From the NCBI GenBank assembly GCA_014898425.1, contig RCSZ01000019.1:558001-622000 (forward strand): DNA of 64,000 bases. Reading direction: 5' to 3'. Shown here one piece after another: positions 12,210-21,880 of this stretch (positions are counted from its first letter, which is position 1; the number at the start of each line of letters is the position of its first letter). Below the pieces are notes generated by a model that ran no database searches, was not told the origin of the DNA, and saw nothing but the letters and a program-made list of their open reading frames with translations. Made by a program: the position numbers and the translations under genes. The stretch is from Botryotinia globosa (taxonomy: Eukaryota; Ascomycota; Leotiomycetes; Helotiales; Sclerotiniaceae).

Positions 12210-13607
12210 CTATGAACGACGTAGAATAAGAGTGAATATGGCTCCGACAAGCACTGCTCCCCCAGCGGCACTTTCTAATGCTATGATCGTTATATCTCTT
12301 TTTGGTATCGAAATTTGTTGTGTACTCCATAAATCTATTGCCGCTGCTTTCCCGGCTTCCATTTTTTCCTTCCAAGATTCTACGTTTCGGTAATCGAATG
12401 CGGGCTTAGAATAAGGTATGCTCAATTCTGCAGTATCCATTGCTGCTGCAGCTTCGCCGATTTCCGCAGCTGGCTCGTTATTTGATTCGTGGTGTGATAC
12501 TTCACCTTCCATTACAGCAGCTACTGCTTCTACCGCCGGTTCACCCAGGGCCTTCTCTCCCATCTCTTCTTCCAATTCTTGGACACCAGATGCGACGATC
12601 TCATCCAAGCTTACTTCTGAACCCTCTCCCCCACCAACTTCGGCACCTCGAGCAGCTGTCGACATGGCAAAGGTCTTCTCCTTCTCTAATGCCTCTCTCA
12701 CTTTGTCTTCGAATCCTGCAACCAATCTTCTCCTTCTCCATGGTTCAAATCCAAATTGAAATACCAAGAATAGCAGCACGTTGACTCCCATTAATCCCCA
12801 TGTTCCCCACGTACTCATTCTTCGAATCTTGTCACTCCAAATTTGTTCCTCATGATATCGTGATAATATACTACTGCTCAATTCCCCTGCTGCTTTCTCA
12901 GCTTCCCGTTCGGCATCTGCGAGTCGAGTAGCTGCTTCCTGAACTGCCTGCTCGTTGGTATGATCCATACGGTATAGATGTGTAAAACGCTCGAGATCGG
13001 CAGGTGTCCATGTATCTTTCCTTGCTAGTAAAGTTGTAACCTCACGTTGAGAAGAAGCACGGTCTGCGACGGTGGTTTTGTAGTGTAGTCGAGTGCTTCG
13101 GACTAGGTCTTTGGAATTGGCAACTTGGGTTTCGAGATCGGTGATTTTGTTCTTGAGGGCTTCAATGCCGGAGTAGCCTGTGAGGTCGTTGATCCGTTGA
13201 GATGCTATGAATATGTTGCCTTGCATATGATCCATGAGGTGGGATAGTTTTTTTGTGACTGCCAGACGTCGACTTTCGAGCGTGGAGGGGAGCTCTCCAT
13301 TGTTTTCGGGTTTGGGAGAGGGAGGGACATCTTGTTCGCTGGACTCGGGAGTAGGAGTAGGCTTTTCTTCGACTTGGTGTTTGGGTTCTTCAGGAGGTGT
13401 AACCTTAGGTCGAAGATGAGGAGGTGGTTCTATTATAGGTCTTTGATCATCTGCAAAGTGTCGCCGCAGACTAGGAGAATAGATTCTACATTGTAGACAG
13501 ATTGACGATTTGACCGAAGGTCGAGGAGAGATTCTTAAAGTTCTCGATATGGAGACTGAACCTGAGTCGATTGCAAACCGAGGAACGAGTCTTGTCAATG
13601 GTTGCAT
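12210..13607 (-). CDS. SHE9: Mitochondrial inner-membrane protein SHE9/MDM33
   Basis: Inner-membrane protein implicated in mitochondrial membrane fission and distribution. Single exon, 465 residues. I start at the ATG at 13607 (MQPLTRLVPRF); the frame is open four codons further to 13619 but only reaches a TTG there. The N-terminus is Arg/Ser-rich without acidic residues (presequence), followed by a Pro-rich acidic linker. The SHE9 domain comes next: KLSHLMDHMQGNIFIASQRINDLTGYSGIE, a long coiled coil, then IWSDKIRRMSTWGTWGLMGVN leading into a membrane segment (VLLFLVFQFGF). An Ala/Glu-rich tail ends in a second hydrophobic segment (GGAVLVGAIFTLIL). The two membrane spans and central coiled coil match the family. 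Divergent from the HAD phosphatase gene. Confidence 0.93.
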   Translation of the reverse strand: MQPLTRLVPRFAIDSGSVSISRTLRISPRPSVKSSICLQCRIYSPSLRRHFADDQRPIIEPPPHLRPKVTPPEEPKHQVEEKPTPTPESSEQDVPPSPKPENNGELPSTLESRRLAVTKKLSHLMDHMQGNIFIASQRINDLTGYSGIEALKNKITDLETQVANSKDLVRSTRLHYKTTVADRASSQREVTTLLARKDTWTPADLERFTHLYRMDHTNEQAVQEAATRLADAEREAEKAAGELSSSILSRYHEEQIWSDKIRRMSTWGTWGLMGVNVLLFLVFQFGFEPWRRRRLVAGFEDKVREALEKEKTFAMSTAARGAEVGGGEGSEVSLDEIVASGVQELEEEMGEKALGEPAVEAVAAVMEGEVSHHESNNEPAAEIGEAAAAMDTAELSIPYSKPAFDYRNVESWKEKMEAGKAAAIDLWSTQQISIPKRDITIIALESAAGGAVLVGAIFTLILRRS

Positions 13608-14345
13608 TGCAATTGACAATTAACAGTCTTTCCTCTTTTTGGTGAGGAAATTGAGTCGAGCTGAGGACTTTGTTTATCTCTTTCCTTTGCTTTCCTTTCC
13701 TTTCCTTTCCTTGATCTTTTACCTTACATCAAGTGAGAAAAGAGAATATTCGGTCAAGATTCCCCAGTGGAGCTCTGACCCAATTGATGGTGTTGTGGGC
13801 TTTGATAACCCTCCCTGCTCTGCTCGTCTGAAGATGTCTGATGGGTGTCTGATGGTGTCTTCAGTGTATTTCTTCACCGCTTTTAGATAGGTATCATCCA
13901 TCTATCATAATTTATTTAACCATTTAACCCCACTATGATAACTTTATCATCATTATCATCATCATCATTGCACAACCAACCTTCAATACATTCATATACA
14001 TTCATCAATACCTACATTCAAACCCCAGTATTATTTGTATTTAAAAGGATTCCACTTGTATTTTATACTTTTGTTTGTTTATAGACTGTTGGAATCCCTT
14101 CTCCCTATCAATCAATGTAAGTTCGTTCGCAATCCCAACAAAACTCAAACAATGGCTATGTCTATCTCATCTCGAACTTCCTACCTTTTCCTGTCTGCCA
14201 ACTACCAACTACCAGCTACCAGCTACCAGCTACCAGCTACCAACTGTGCTGCCATTGATTCACATTTCCAAGACAAGTCGACGAGAGCCAACATCAATCG
14301 CTAATAATATCCCCCAGACCTCATTACGCTTTCATCCTATCCAAA
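13608..14345. other. Divergent promoter region (SHE9 / HAD phosphatase)
   Basis: 738 bp. Holds a TTTCC-type pyrimidine stretch near 13681-13715, an ATCATC stretch near 13950 and a heptamer minisatellite (14209-14243). No gene is seen. Confidence 0.6.
14209..14243. repeat. Heptamer tandem repeat CTACCAG
   Basis: About five copies of a 7-bp unit (CTACCAG/CTACCAA) in the probable 5' leader of the HAD phosphatase gene. Confidence 0.85.
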
Positions 14346-15196
14346 ATGGGATCAACTACTCTTCCCGCCATGAAAACCTCCCCTAAATACATCTTCTTCA
14401 CCGATTTCGATGGCACAATCACAACCCGCGATTCCAACGATTTCATGACAGATAATCTTGGATTCGGTCTAGAACTACGCAAGCAAGGAAACAAAGATGT
14501 CCTCGATGGTACAAAGACCTTCCGCGATTCTTTCCAATCAATGATGGACAGCATCAAGACTCCATATAGCAAGTGTATATCAACTCTTATCGAAAACATC
14601 AAATTAGATCCAGGCTTCAAGGAATTTTTCGAATGGGCAAGAGAGAACAATATGCCAGTTGTTATTTTGAGTGGTGGAATGGAACCAATTATTAGAGCAT
14701 TATTGGAACATCTCTTGGGGAAAAAAGAAGCTGCCGAAATTCAGATCGTCAGTAACCAAGTTGAAGTTAGAGAAGGATTCAAGAGTCTTGATGAGGAGGG
14801 AGGTTGGAATATTGTCTACCATGACGAAAGGTACAGTCTTGGCCCTAGGGAAAAAACCTACTGAAGGCAAAGCTAATTCAAAATAGTCATTTCGGACATG
14901 ATAAATCCAGAGAGATTAGGCCATACGCCGCACTTCCAGACGATCAAAGACCTACCATGTTTTACGCTGGAGATGGAGTCTCAGATCTCTCGGCTGCTAA
15001 GGAGACTGATCTTTTATTCGCCAAAAAGGGTCATGATCTCATTACCTATTGTGTTAGAGAAAAGGTTCCATTCACAATCTTTGAGGATTGGACTTCTATT
15101 TTGTCAACAGTCAAGGATGTCGTTGCTGGTAAAACGACTGTCAAAGAAGTCTACGCTGCTGGTATCAAGGACTTCGAAAGTGAAAACAAGGCATAG
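14346..15196 (+). CDS. HAD-superfamily phosphatase (Pyp1/YNL010W-like)
   Basis: Cytosolic HAD phosphatase of the phosphoserine-phosphatase-like subgroup. Yeast YNL010W (Pyp1) relatives dephosphorylate small sugar or polyol phosphates; the substrate here is not shown by sequence. Exons are 14346-14830 and 14887-15196 (donor GTACAG, acceptor ATAG), 264 residues. HAD motif I is FFTDFDGTIT with nucleophile Asp20 and general acid Asp22. Motif II is the Ser in VVILSGG, a Lys lies in GHDKSREI, and motif IV is YAGDGVSD (Asp191, Asp195), so all catalytic elements are present. The start has a good context (CCAAAATGG). Some family members are annotated as 2,3-diketo-5-methylthio-1-phosphopentane phosphatases; I would not transfer that name. 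Confidence 0.9.
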
Positions 15197-15367
15197 ACTA
15201 TATTGGGCTCAAGATTTTGTCCATAGAACATAGACTGTTCATTAGAATTAGAATTATAGAGATGCACATAAGAACATACAAATTGCTTTCTCTCTTGACA
15301 CCTTCTCTAGGTTGGTCGGAAAACAATATCGTGCTCATCTACTGGCTCACATTTTCCTATTCCATCT

Positions 15368-16134
15368 TCATTTTCTAGGCCTATAAACCATTTTTACCAA
15401 CTCCTGCTTCTCATAATCACCCTCAGCAACTATAGGAACCCTTCCTAATTCCTCGAAACCAGAAGCAAGATATGTTGGCTCCCCCATTACCGTCGCCGCC
15501 AAAACGAGAGGTGCATTATCACGTATCGATCTCTCAATGCCCCATTTCAAGAGTTGAGTAGCATAACCTCGACGTCGAAAGTCTGGATGAGTGCCTAAGA
15601 AGTGGAGATAAAATTCACCGCCATGGAACACCTCAGTAAATTCCTTTCGGGTACCATCAATAGCTTTCGTAAAAGCTGCATCAAAAGTGGGATCTATGTC
15701 TCTCCGGGTTTTTACACCAGCTGCTTCCATTGCTTCTCCCGCTTGATGAGGTTAGGTTTAAGGGCTTGGACTTATTGGGGAAGAACCTTACGCGTTGGTG
15801 GATTATACATTTCTCCTTTTGCTTTGTATATCCGTCTATTGACATATGAAGCATCCCATATAGACAAAGCCACGAGTTTCCAAACCGAATCCTCTTCAAC
15901 TTCCAAAATCATAGTTAGGTAGTCTGGGAACTTTCCAGAAACCACGAGCTCAACGTAGAGACGAGAATACTTGAATAGATCTTCGGGATATTTATCACGG
16001 TTGATGTATCGATATCGCCATGATGGATCAGAGGTTAGGGACGCAATCATGCCGATCCTGATGGCATCGATGTCTTTGAGTTCTGCTTCACGAATGCGTG
16101 TTTTCGCAATGGGTTTTGAAGAAGGTGTTGGCAT
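15368..16134 (-). CDS. GNAT-family N-acetyltransferase
   Basis: Predicted acetyl-CoA-dependent acyltransferase. Exons are 16134-15792 and 15741-15368, with a short intron (GTAAGG...CAAG, branch point CTAAC), giving 238 residues. The N-terminal part (IREAELKDIDAIRIGMIASL) is the first strand and helix of the GNAT fold. The second exon carries the CoA-binding motif A as LHFLGTHPDFRRRGYATQLLKWGIE (R/Q-x-x-G-x-G/A type), followed by LAATVMGEPTYLASGFEELG, where the substituted-amine site helices usually lie. Fungal proteins of this type are often small-molecule or antibiotic acetyltransferases; the substrate is unknown. Divergent from the monooxygenase gene, with a transposon relic between them. 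Confidence 0.88.
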
Positions 16135-16426
16135 GATTAAAGCTAGGAATTGACGCTATCTCGCCAATGTAAAAGGGGCAGAGTAGTCGGGTGAGAATGT
16201 AATGTTTGAGAGATAATAAGCCAGATTGTTAATTTATTGACAGTTGTCTGACATGCTTATATTCTGGGAAATGCATGACTCATCTGCGACCATCGGACTC
16301 ATATATCCAGATGGATGCCTCATTCATCCCACTTCTGACAGATATGAAAGGGTAAGTAAGCAAGTCATGGTTGTTTCTACTCATTCAAAGGAAACGTTCA
16401 AGTCCTCAAAACAGTCAAGGCCGAAG
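16135..16426. other. Spacer upstream of GNAT, left of transposon
   Basis: Normal-composition sequence between the GNAT start codon and the left target duplication of the mariner-like relic; nothing else is seen. Confidence 0.5.
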
Positions 16427-16428
16427 TA

Positions 16429-17512
16429 CCGAGGCCTATAAGAATCATTTTGCTAATACACTAAAAATAGAATTCTGTTTGGTGTAAAAAAAATCTATAA
16501 TTTGTATGGTGTATATATAGAAATCTTAGAAAGAAAATTTGTATTATATAGAATTATAAAAAGTATAATAATATTATAATAAATATTATATTATTAGAAA
16601 GCTTTTTTTACTGTAGTGATTATTAATATAATTTTTATTTTTATTTCAGAATTTCTTATAAGAAGTATACTAATATTTAAATTATGATATATAATTTTTT
16701 TAGAATAGTTTTCTTTTTATACACAAACGAATAAATATTAAACAAAAACATTAATAAAAATTCCTTATCTCACTTATTTCAAATCAAAAATTAGTTTCTA
16801 TAATATTTAAATAAAAAAAAGAATATTCAATTTAATATACAACTTTAAAAGAATAAATAGAAGAAGAAAAGAGAAAGAAGAAATTATTGATTGTACAAAT
16901 TTAATAAATCAATTAATATAATTTTTATTTTATTCAAAAATTAAAATTAAAATTCAATTTAAAAGAATTCTTCTAATTATAAACACTAAATTGTTTCCTA
17001 TTTATATCTCAAATATTAGACCTCAAGATTAATTAAGCCTTATAACTAATCAAATCTTATAACTAATATAAAAGAGTAGAAGATAATAGGGCTATAGAGT
17101 AGTCCTTCGCATATACTATAGAAAGGTCACTATAATATATCGCCTCGAATGAATGAGAGGAGGGGAAGGCTTTATATAGCACTTTACAAGATATATTAAA
17201 AATTGAATAGAAACTAATTAACATTTTTAAACTATAAGAAAAAGAACTATAAATATTAGCTATAAGAATAGACTATGTGATTAGTACAAGGTTTCGCTCA
17301 CACTAATTAAACCTCAGTTAATATATTTATATTAGAGAAAATACTCAATTTAATATACAACTCTAAAAAAAATATAAAATAAAAAGAAAAAAATATTATT
17401 ATTAATTAAATTTTTGATTATTATAAATATATTACTAAATTCTAAATACACTTTTAATCTAGGCAGAATTATATTTTTAGTGTATTGGCAAAATGGTCCT
17501 TAAAGGCCTCGG
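16429..17512. mobile_element. Decayed Tc1/mariner-like element with TIRs, 1084 bp
   Basis: An AT-rich block bounded by terminal inverted repeats of about 49 bp: left 16429-16477 and right 17464-17512, both beginning CCGAGGCCT and sharing the core AATACACTAAAAAT, with five mismatches. The element is flanked on both sides by TA (16427-16428 and 17513-17514), the expected target duplication of the Tc1/mariner/pogo superfamily. The interior is about 80-85% A+T with stops in all frames, so no transposase is readable. The length is short for an autonomous copy (usually 1.3-2.2 kb), so it is internally deleted or a non-autonomous derivative. A 23-bp internal direct repeat starts at 16828 and 17345. 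Sits in the divergent promoter region of GNAT and monooxygenase. Confidence 0.8.
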
Positions 17513-17514
17513 TA

Positions 17515-17950
17515 CGAAGGTTGCCCCATCGTTACAAATATTAGGGAGTCGTTGCTTCGATATGGATACCCAAACTGTGATCTGAGCTGAAACCCGTGGT
17601 CGAAAGGATATCTTTATAAATATGGAAGGTTTGCCGATGTCATGTTGTGCGGGGTAAAATTTCCCCAGACCTCGAGACTCCTTGAATGTTTCGGCTACTG
17701 GCTTCTCTAGGGAGACTAAATTCACAAGCACGACGGCGTCATGCGAGCAAAAGAGATTTCTGTACTGTGTCATACAGATTACAAGATCATATGCATAGGA
17801 AGGTCTACCGAAAAGAGGAGAGTATTCTTTGATGATCCCAAGTGCCTTGTTAAACATATAAATATCCATTCATCACCTTGTAACTTGCACATATACATAC
17901 GATCTCACACACTCCACTAATCTATACTGAAACTACTGTAACACGTCAAG
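17515..17950. other. Spacer upstream of monooxygenase
   Basis: About 430 bp of normal-composition sequence right of the mariner-like relic; probable promoter of the monooxygenase gene. No gene is supported. Confidence 0.5.
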
Positions 17951-19950
17951 ATGGGAAGCGTTGAAGTTGAAACCCCTATACCATCGTCCCAACGAGTCGA
18001 ACCTGGCTCATTCCAATTACGACTCGCCAACCTCCCTAAATCCACGGCTGAGAAATCCATCGATACTAAGAAAATTGCTTCAGATTTCGTGGATCGCTTT
18101 AACCAAAAAATCTACTCTGCTGACATTTCATCACTTTCTACACTCTTCTTGGAAGAATCGTATTGGCGCGATCAATTGTGTCTTTCATGGGACTTTCACA
18201 CTTTACATGGTCCTTCCAAAATTCTTGAACTATTCCATAAAACAAAGGGCTCACGCTTAAAATCCATCGCACTTGATTCAAGCTCGGAGTTCCGATCACC
18301 AAAATTGACGCCGCTTGATGTTGATGGAAAGACGAATGTTATTCAGGCTTTCATAAAGGTTGAGACAGATGTTGGTAAGGGGGCGGGAATTGCTCGATTA
18401 GTAAATGATGATGGAACGTGGAAAGTATTTACGCTCTACACTTTCCTGGAAAACTTGAATGGTTATGAAGAGAGTGTAGGAAAGAAGAGGCCTTATGGGG
18501 TAAAGCATGGAGAGAAGACGGAGAAAGAAAATTGGTTGGATAGAAGAAATCTCGAGAAAGATTTTGGCAATGGAAGCGAGCCGACAGTATTGATTCTTGG
18601 TAAGCATTTCAATTGTGGAGGATGGGAAAGTTCAAGTGCAATACTAATGTTCTTCAGGTGCTGGACAAGGTGGCTTGACAGTCGCGGCAAGACTTAAGAT
18701 GCTTGGTGTTACATCACTCATGGTTGATCGAGAGGAACGAATCGGTGACAATTGGAGAACAAGATATCATCAATTGGTTCTTCATGATCCTGTTTGGTTT
18801 GATCATCTCCCATATCTACCCTTCCCTGAGAATTGGCCAGTGTTTACTCCCAAGGATAAATTAGGTGATTGGTTTGAAGCATATGTGAGTTTATTGGAAC
18901 TTAATGCATGGACTCAAACTACGATTACCAACACTTCATGGAGTGATCAACCCAAGCAATGGACGGTCACTCTAGAGAGGACTAGAAATGGACAGAAGGA
19001 AACGAGAATTGTTCATCCAAAAGTATGTCATTATACAATAATCTTGGTGAATAATTACTAATTCCCTGCAGCACATCATACAAGCAACCGGTGCAAGTGG
19101 AGAGCCAAACTTTCCTTCTCATCTCAAGGGAATCGACACCTTCAAAGGTCGAGTGGTTCATTCGTCCAAATTCCCTGGAGCAACCGAATCCCGTGGCCAA
19201 AATAAAAAAGCAATCGTGGTTGGTTGTTGTAATTCTGGTCATGACATTGCTCAAGATTTATACGAACATGGCTATGAAGTGACCATTGTTCAAAGATCAA
19301 CTACATATGTTATTGGCACAGAGACAAGTGCAGATGCTCAATCAAGTCTTTACGGAGAAAATGGCATTCCGACTTTTGATGCCGATATGGTCTTTCACAG
19401 TATGCCGAATCCGGTACTCAAGAAGTTGAATGTTGAAGGTACCAAGCAAGTGGCTAAGATTGATGAGAAACTACTTGAAGGTCTCGAAAAGGCTGGATTC
19501 AAACTTGACAAAGGACCAGATGGAGCAGGTCTTTGGATCAAATATCTTCAACGTGGTGGTGGCTATTATATGGATGTTGGATGTTCTCAACTTATCATCG
19601 ATGGAAAAATTAAAGTCAAGCAGGGGCAAGAAATTACGGGCCTTGGAGAGAACGGTATGGAGTTCGCAGATGGGTCACTAATCGAAGCAGACGAAATTGT
19701 ATTCGCCACAGGATACCTGAATATGAGAACACAATGCAGGAAAATCTTTGGAGATGAAGTGGCGGATAGAGTCAAGGATGTTTGGGGATTTGATGAAGAA
19801 GGAGAAGTTAGAACTATCTGGAGGAAGACTGGTCATGAAGGATTTTGGTTTATGGGTGGAAACTTGGCTTTGTGTAGATGGCAGAGTAAGAGGTTGGCGT
19901 TATTGATCAAGGGATTGGTGGAGGGTATAACAAGGTATGATGATGTCTGA
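17951..19950 (+). CDS. Flavin-containing monooxygenase with NTF2-like N-terminal part
   Basis: Predicted FAD- and NADPH-dependent oxygenase. Exons are 17951-18599, 18658-19022 and 19072-19950; introns are GT-AG and in phase, giving 630 residues. Residues about 40-165 resemble an NTF2/SnoaL-like fold (FVDRFNQKI, WRDQLCLSWDFHTLHG). The oxygenase part starts with the FAD Rossmann motif VLILGAGQGGLTVAARL, followed by GDNWRTRYHQLVLHDP. The FMO signature FKGRVVHSSKF (F-x-G-x-x-x-H-x-x-x-F) lies near residue 362. The NADPH motif near 389 reads VVGCCNSGHDIA instead of the usual GxGNSG. A late ATG motif (VFATGYLN) is also typical. It belongs to the YUCCA-like fungal group; the substrate is unknown. 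Single gene with no biosynthetic neighbours. Confidence 0.9.
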
Positions 19951-20518
19951 GTTATTTGTAGCGACGGCGATCGCATAACCTAATTACATGATGGAGTTGA
20001 TAGCTTTATTAATTGATGAAATAGCAAACTATCAAACTAATTATAGATGACTTTTTCAAAGTGGTTAAGCATCAAGAGCCTCATATTTGAGAAATTGATA
20101 ATCTCGTAAACATTTATCAAGCTCATGTATAGGAGTATAGCATATAGATCACTCCTTACAAACGAAACCTTGATAGAGGTCTCTAGTTCCCCTTCCCTTC
20201 CCCTCCCCTCCCTTCCCCTCCCCTCCCTTCCCCTCCCCTCCCTTCCCCTCCCCTCCCTTCCCCTCCCCTCCCTTCCCCTCCCCTCCCAAATTCTCTCGAT
20301 ATATTCAAGCCATCATATCATATCATATACAGATTACTCGCATGCATATCCATTCCGTGCATTCCGGCGCCAAGCCGAACGATACCAGACTAGTGCATTC
20401 CATCCGCCTGTCCCCGATATCGCCCCATAGAACAGTCACTGCACTGCATTCACCACACATCCAATTGCAGATTCTAAATATATCCACATATAAAAGCGAC
20501 CCCTTCATCAAATAACCA
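19951..20518. other. Intergenic region with pyrimidine minisatellite
   Basis: 568 bp between the monooxygenase stop and tRNA-Ile; apart from the 15-bp minisatellite nothing is recognised. Confidence 0.6.
20196..20285. repeat. 15-bp minisatellite, six perfect units (G4-prone on - strand)
   Basis: Unit CCTTCCCCTCCCCTC repeated exactly six times. The - strand reads runs of three or four G separated by one or two A, a strong G-quadruplex pattern; the + strand is a pure polypyrimidine tract. Confidence 0.93.
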
Positions 20519-20621
20519 GGTCGCTTAGCTCAGTTGGTTAGAGCGTGGTGCTAATATCTGTTCTGTTCATTCAGATGGGTTTGGCACGCCAAGGTCGGCG
20601 GTTCGAAACCGCCAGTGATCA
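20519..20621 (+). tRNA. tRNA-Ile (AAT), with 29-nt intron
   Basis: Acceptor GGTCGCT pairs with AGTGATC (two G-T wobbles), discriminator A. The D arm contains TAGCTCAGTTGGTTAGA and the T arm GGCGG-TTCGAAA-CCGCC. The anticodon AAT is at 20553-20555, and the intron 20557-20585 sits one base 3' of the anticodon, the canonical eukaryotic position. The exons (74 nt) are identical to those of the second copy at 26591-26693. Confidence 0.95.
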
Positions 20622-21169
20622 TTTTTGTCGTTTTCTGTCATTCACATTGACATCTAGGTGTGTTTTCTTTCACCTGTGAACACAAGAGAGTTCATTCATC
20701 ACTCGAAGTGATTATCAAAACTTTTGTCTGTTGGGGATTATTACATTCGGTCAACTCCGGGTATATTATGTATGTGAGCTTGCAAATTGCTCTCTGGCAA
20801 GGTATTTTTTACTCTCATAGTTGTCAATTTCAGTTTGCACTTTACTTTGCATGAGGAGCCTTTTGATGCTAGAATAATTTATGAAGATGGTAAAAAATTA
20901 AAGGGAGTTGTGGTGAATTGAAATTTTGGAGGGGTGATCACTGGTTTGGGGGAACTTGTGGTGGACTTGGTGGAGTGATGAATTGATATTCTACCCATAA
21001 AATCTCCACATTTAAAAATGAACATCGTAGATTCGTAGGTAGGTAGAACTGTGCGCGTTTCTTCTTCTTTTGCACGCAGGAAAATAAACAGACAACCAAA
21101 TCACCGTGAAATTCAAAAGGGATTTTGTACTCTGGATACCACGGCAAAATGAAAATTAAACTGACAAAA
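20622..21169. other. Spacer between tRNA genes
   Basis: About 550 bp without a recognisable gene or element. Confidence 0.5.
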
Positions 21170-21264
21170 CGACATGTGCAGGATTTGAACCTACGAGGCC
21201 GAAACCATAAGATAACCGAACTATTCATTCAAGTCTTACCCATTAACCACTCTGGCAACATGCC
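21170..21264 (-). tRNA. tRNA-Ser (TGA), with 14-nt intron
   Basis: 95 nt. Acceptor GGCATGT/ACATGTC with discriminator G (serine identity), D stem CCA/TGG, anticodon stem TAAGA/TCTTA, anticodon TGA at tRNA position 34-36, then a 14-nt intron after base 37. The long variable arm (GGT-TTCG-GCC) marks a class II tRNA. T arm GTAGG-TTCAAAT-CCTGC. A TTTT terminator follows immediately. Confidence 0.9.
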
Positions 21265-21792
21265 CGAATCTAGGAAGTAATTTGCTTCATTTGATAAGAG
21301 TCCTTCTTCTAACATATTATATATTAATGTTATAGATAGAGAACAATATCTTTAGACTTTCTTTGAGACCATCTCTCGCATTAAGAGAGTGTAACTTACA
21401 CGTCTACAATGACTACTATCTTATTAAATAGCTTGAAGAATACTTATAATTACGCATAGACGATTCACACTTTACGACAAATCAGTGAGCAACCCGTGAG
21501 TGGTAATTCATCCTATATTCCGCTGCAGTAGTATATTTGCAGTCCAGATAAAGAAAGGTACGCTGGTGTGAAAAAGTCACCATCAATTTGTCCTATATTG
21601 GCAGGTTCGAGACAGGGTAGTGATCATGTGACCGTACTAGGCTTCGTAGCCTTAGCTTTTACTCTGCAGAAGATGCAAAAAGTATTTGATAGACCTCTAC
21701 AGGACCCTTTATAGGGAGGGGGAGAAGCTGTGCAGGTTTGGTTTCCTTCCCACTCGATAAAACATCCTCAAAAGCAAAAGAATAATTCGAAA
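21265..21792. other. Spacer between tRNA-Ser and tRNA-Pro
   Basis: About 530 bp without a supported gene. Confidence 0.5.
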
Positions 21793-21880
21793 GGGCCTAA
21801 TCCGGGATCGAACCGGAGACCTCTTACAATTTAGATTTAGGAAACCCAAAGCAAGAATTCTACCACTGAACTATCAGGCC
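21793..21880 (-). tRNA. tRNA-Pro (TGG), with 16-nt intron
   Basis: 88 nt. Acceptor GGCCTGA/TTAGGCC with discriminator C, D arm TAGTTCAGTGGTAGAAT, anticodon stem CTTGC/GTAAG, loop TTTGGG with anticodon TGG, a 16-nt intron after base 37, variable loop AGGTC and T arm TCCGG-TTCGATC-CCGGA. The TTTGGGT anticodon loop is characteristic of proline. Confidence 0.9.

Noticed and set aside
13608..13619. N-terminal extension of SHE9 to 13619
   Set aside because: The extension begins at TTG; the first ATG in frame is at 13607.
16429..17512. AT island considered as a centromere or mitochondrial insertion fragment
   Set aside because: Terminal inverted repeats and TA duplication explain it as a transposon; no mitochondrial gene sequence is visible.
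20191..20287. Repeat array considered as CRISPR
   Set aside because: Units are contiguous 15-mers without spacers, in a eukaryotic genome.
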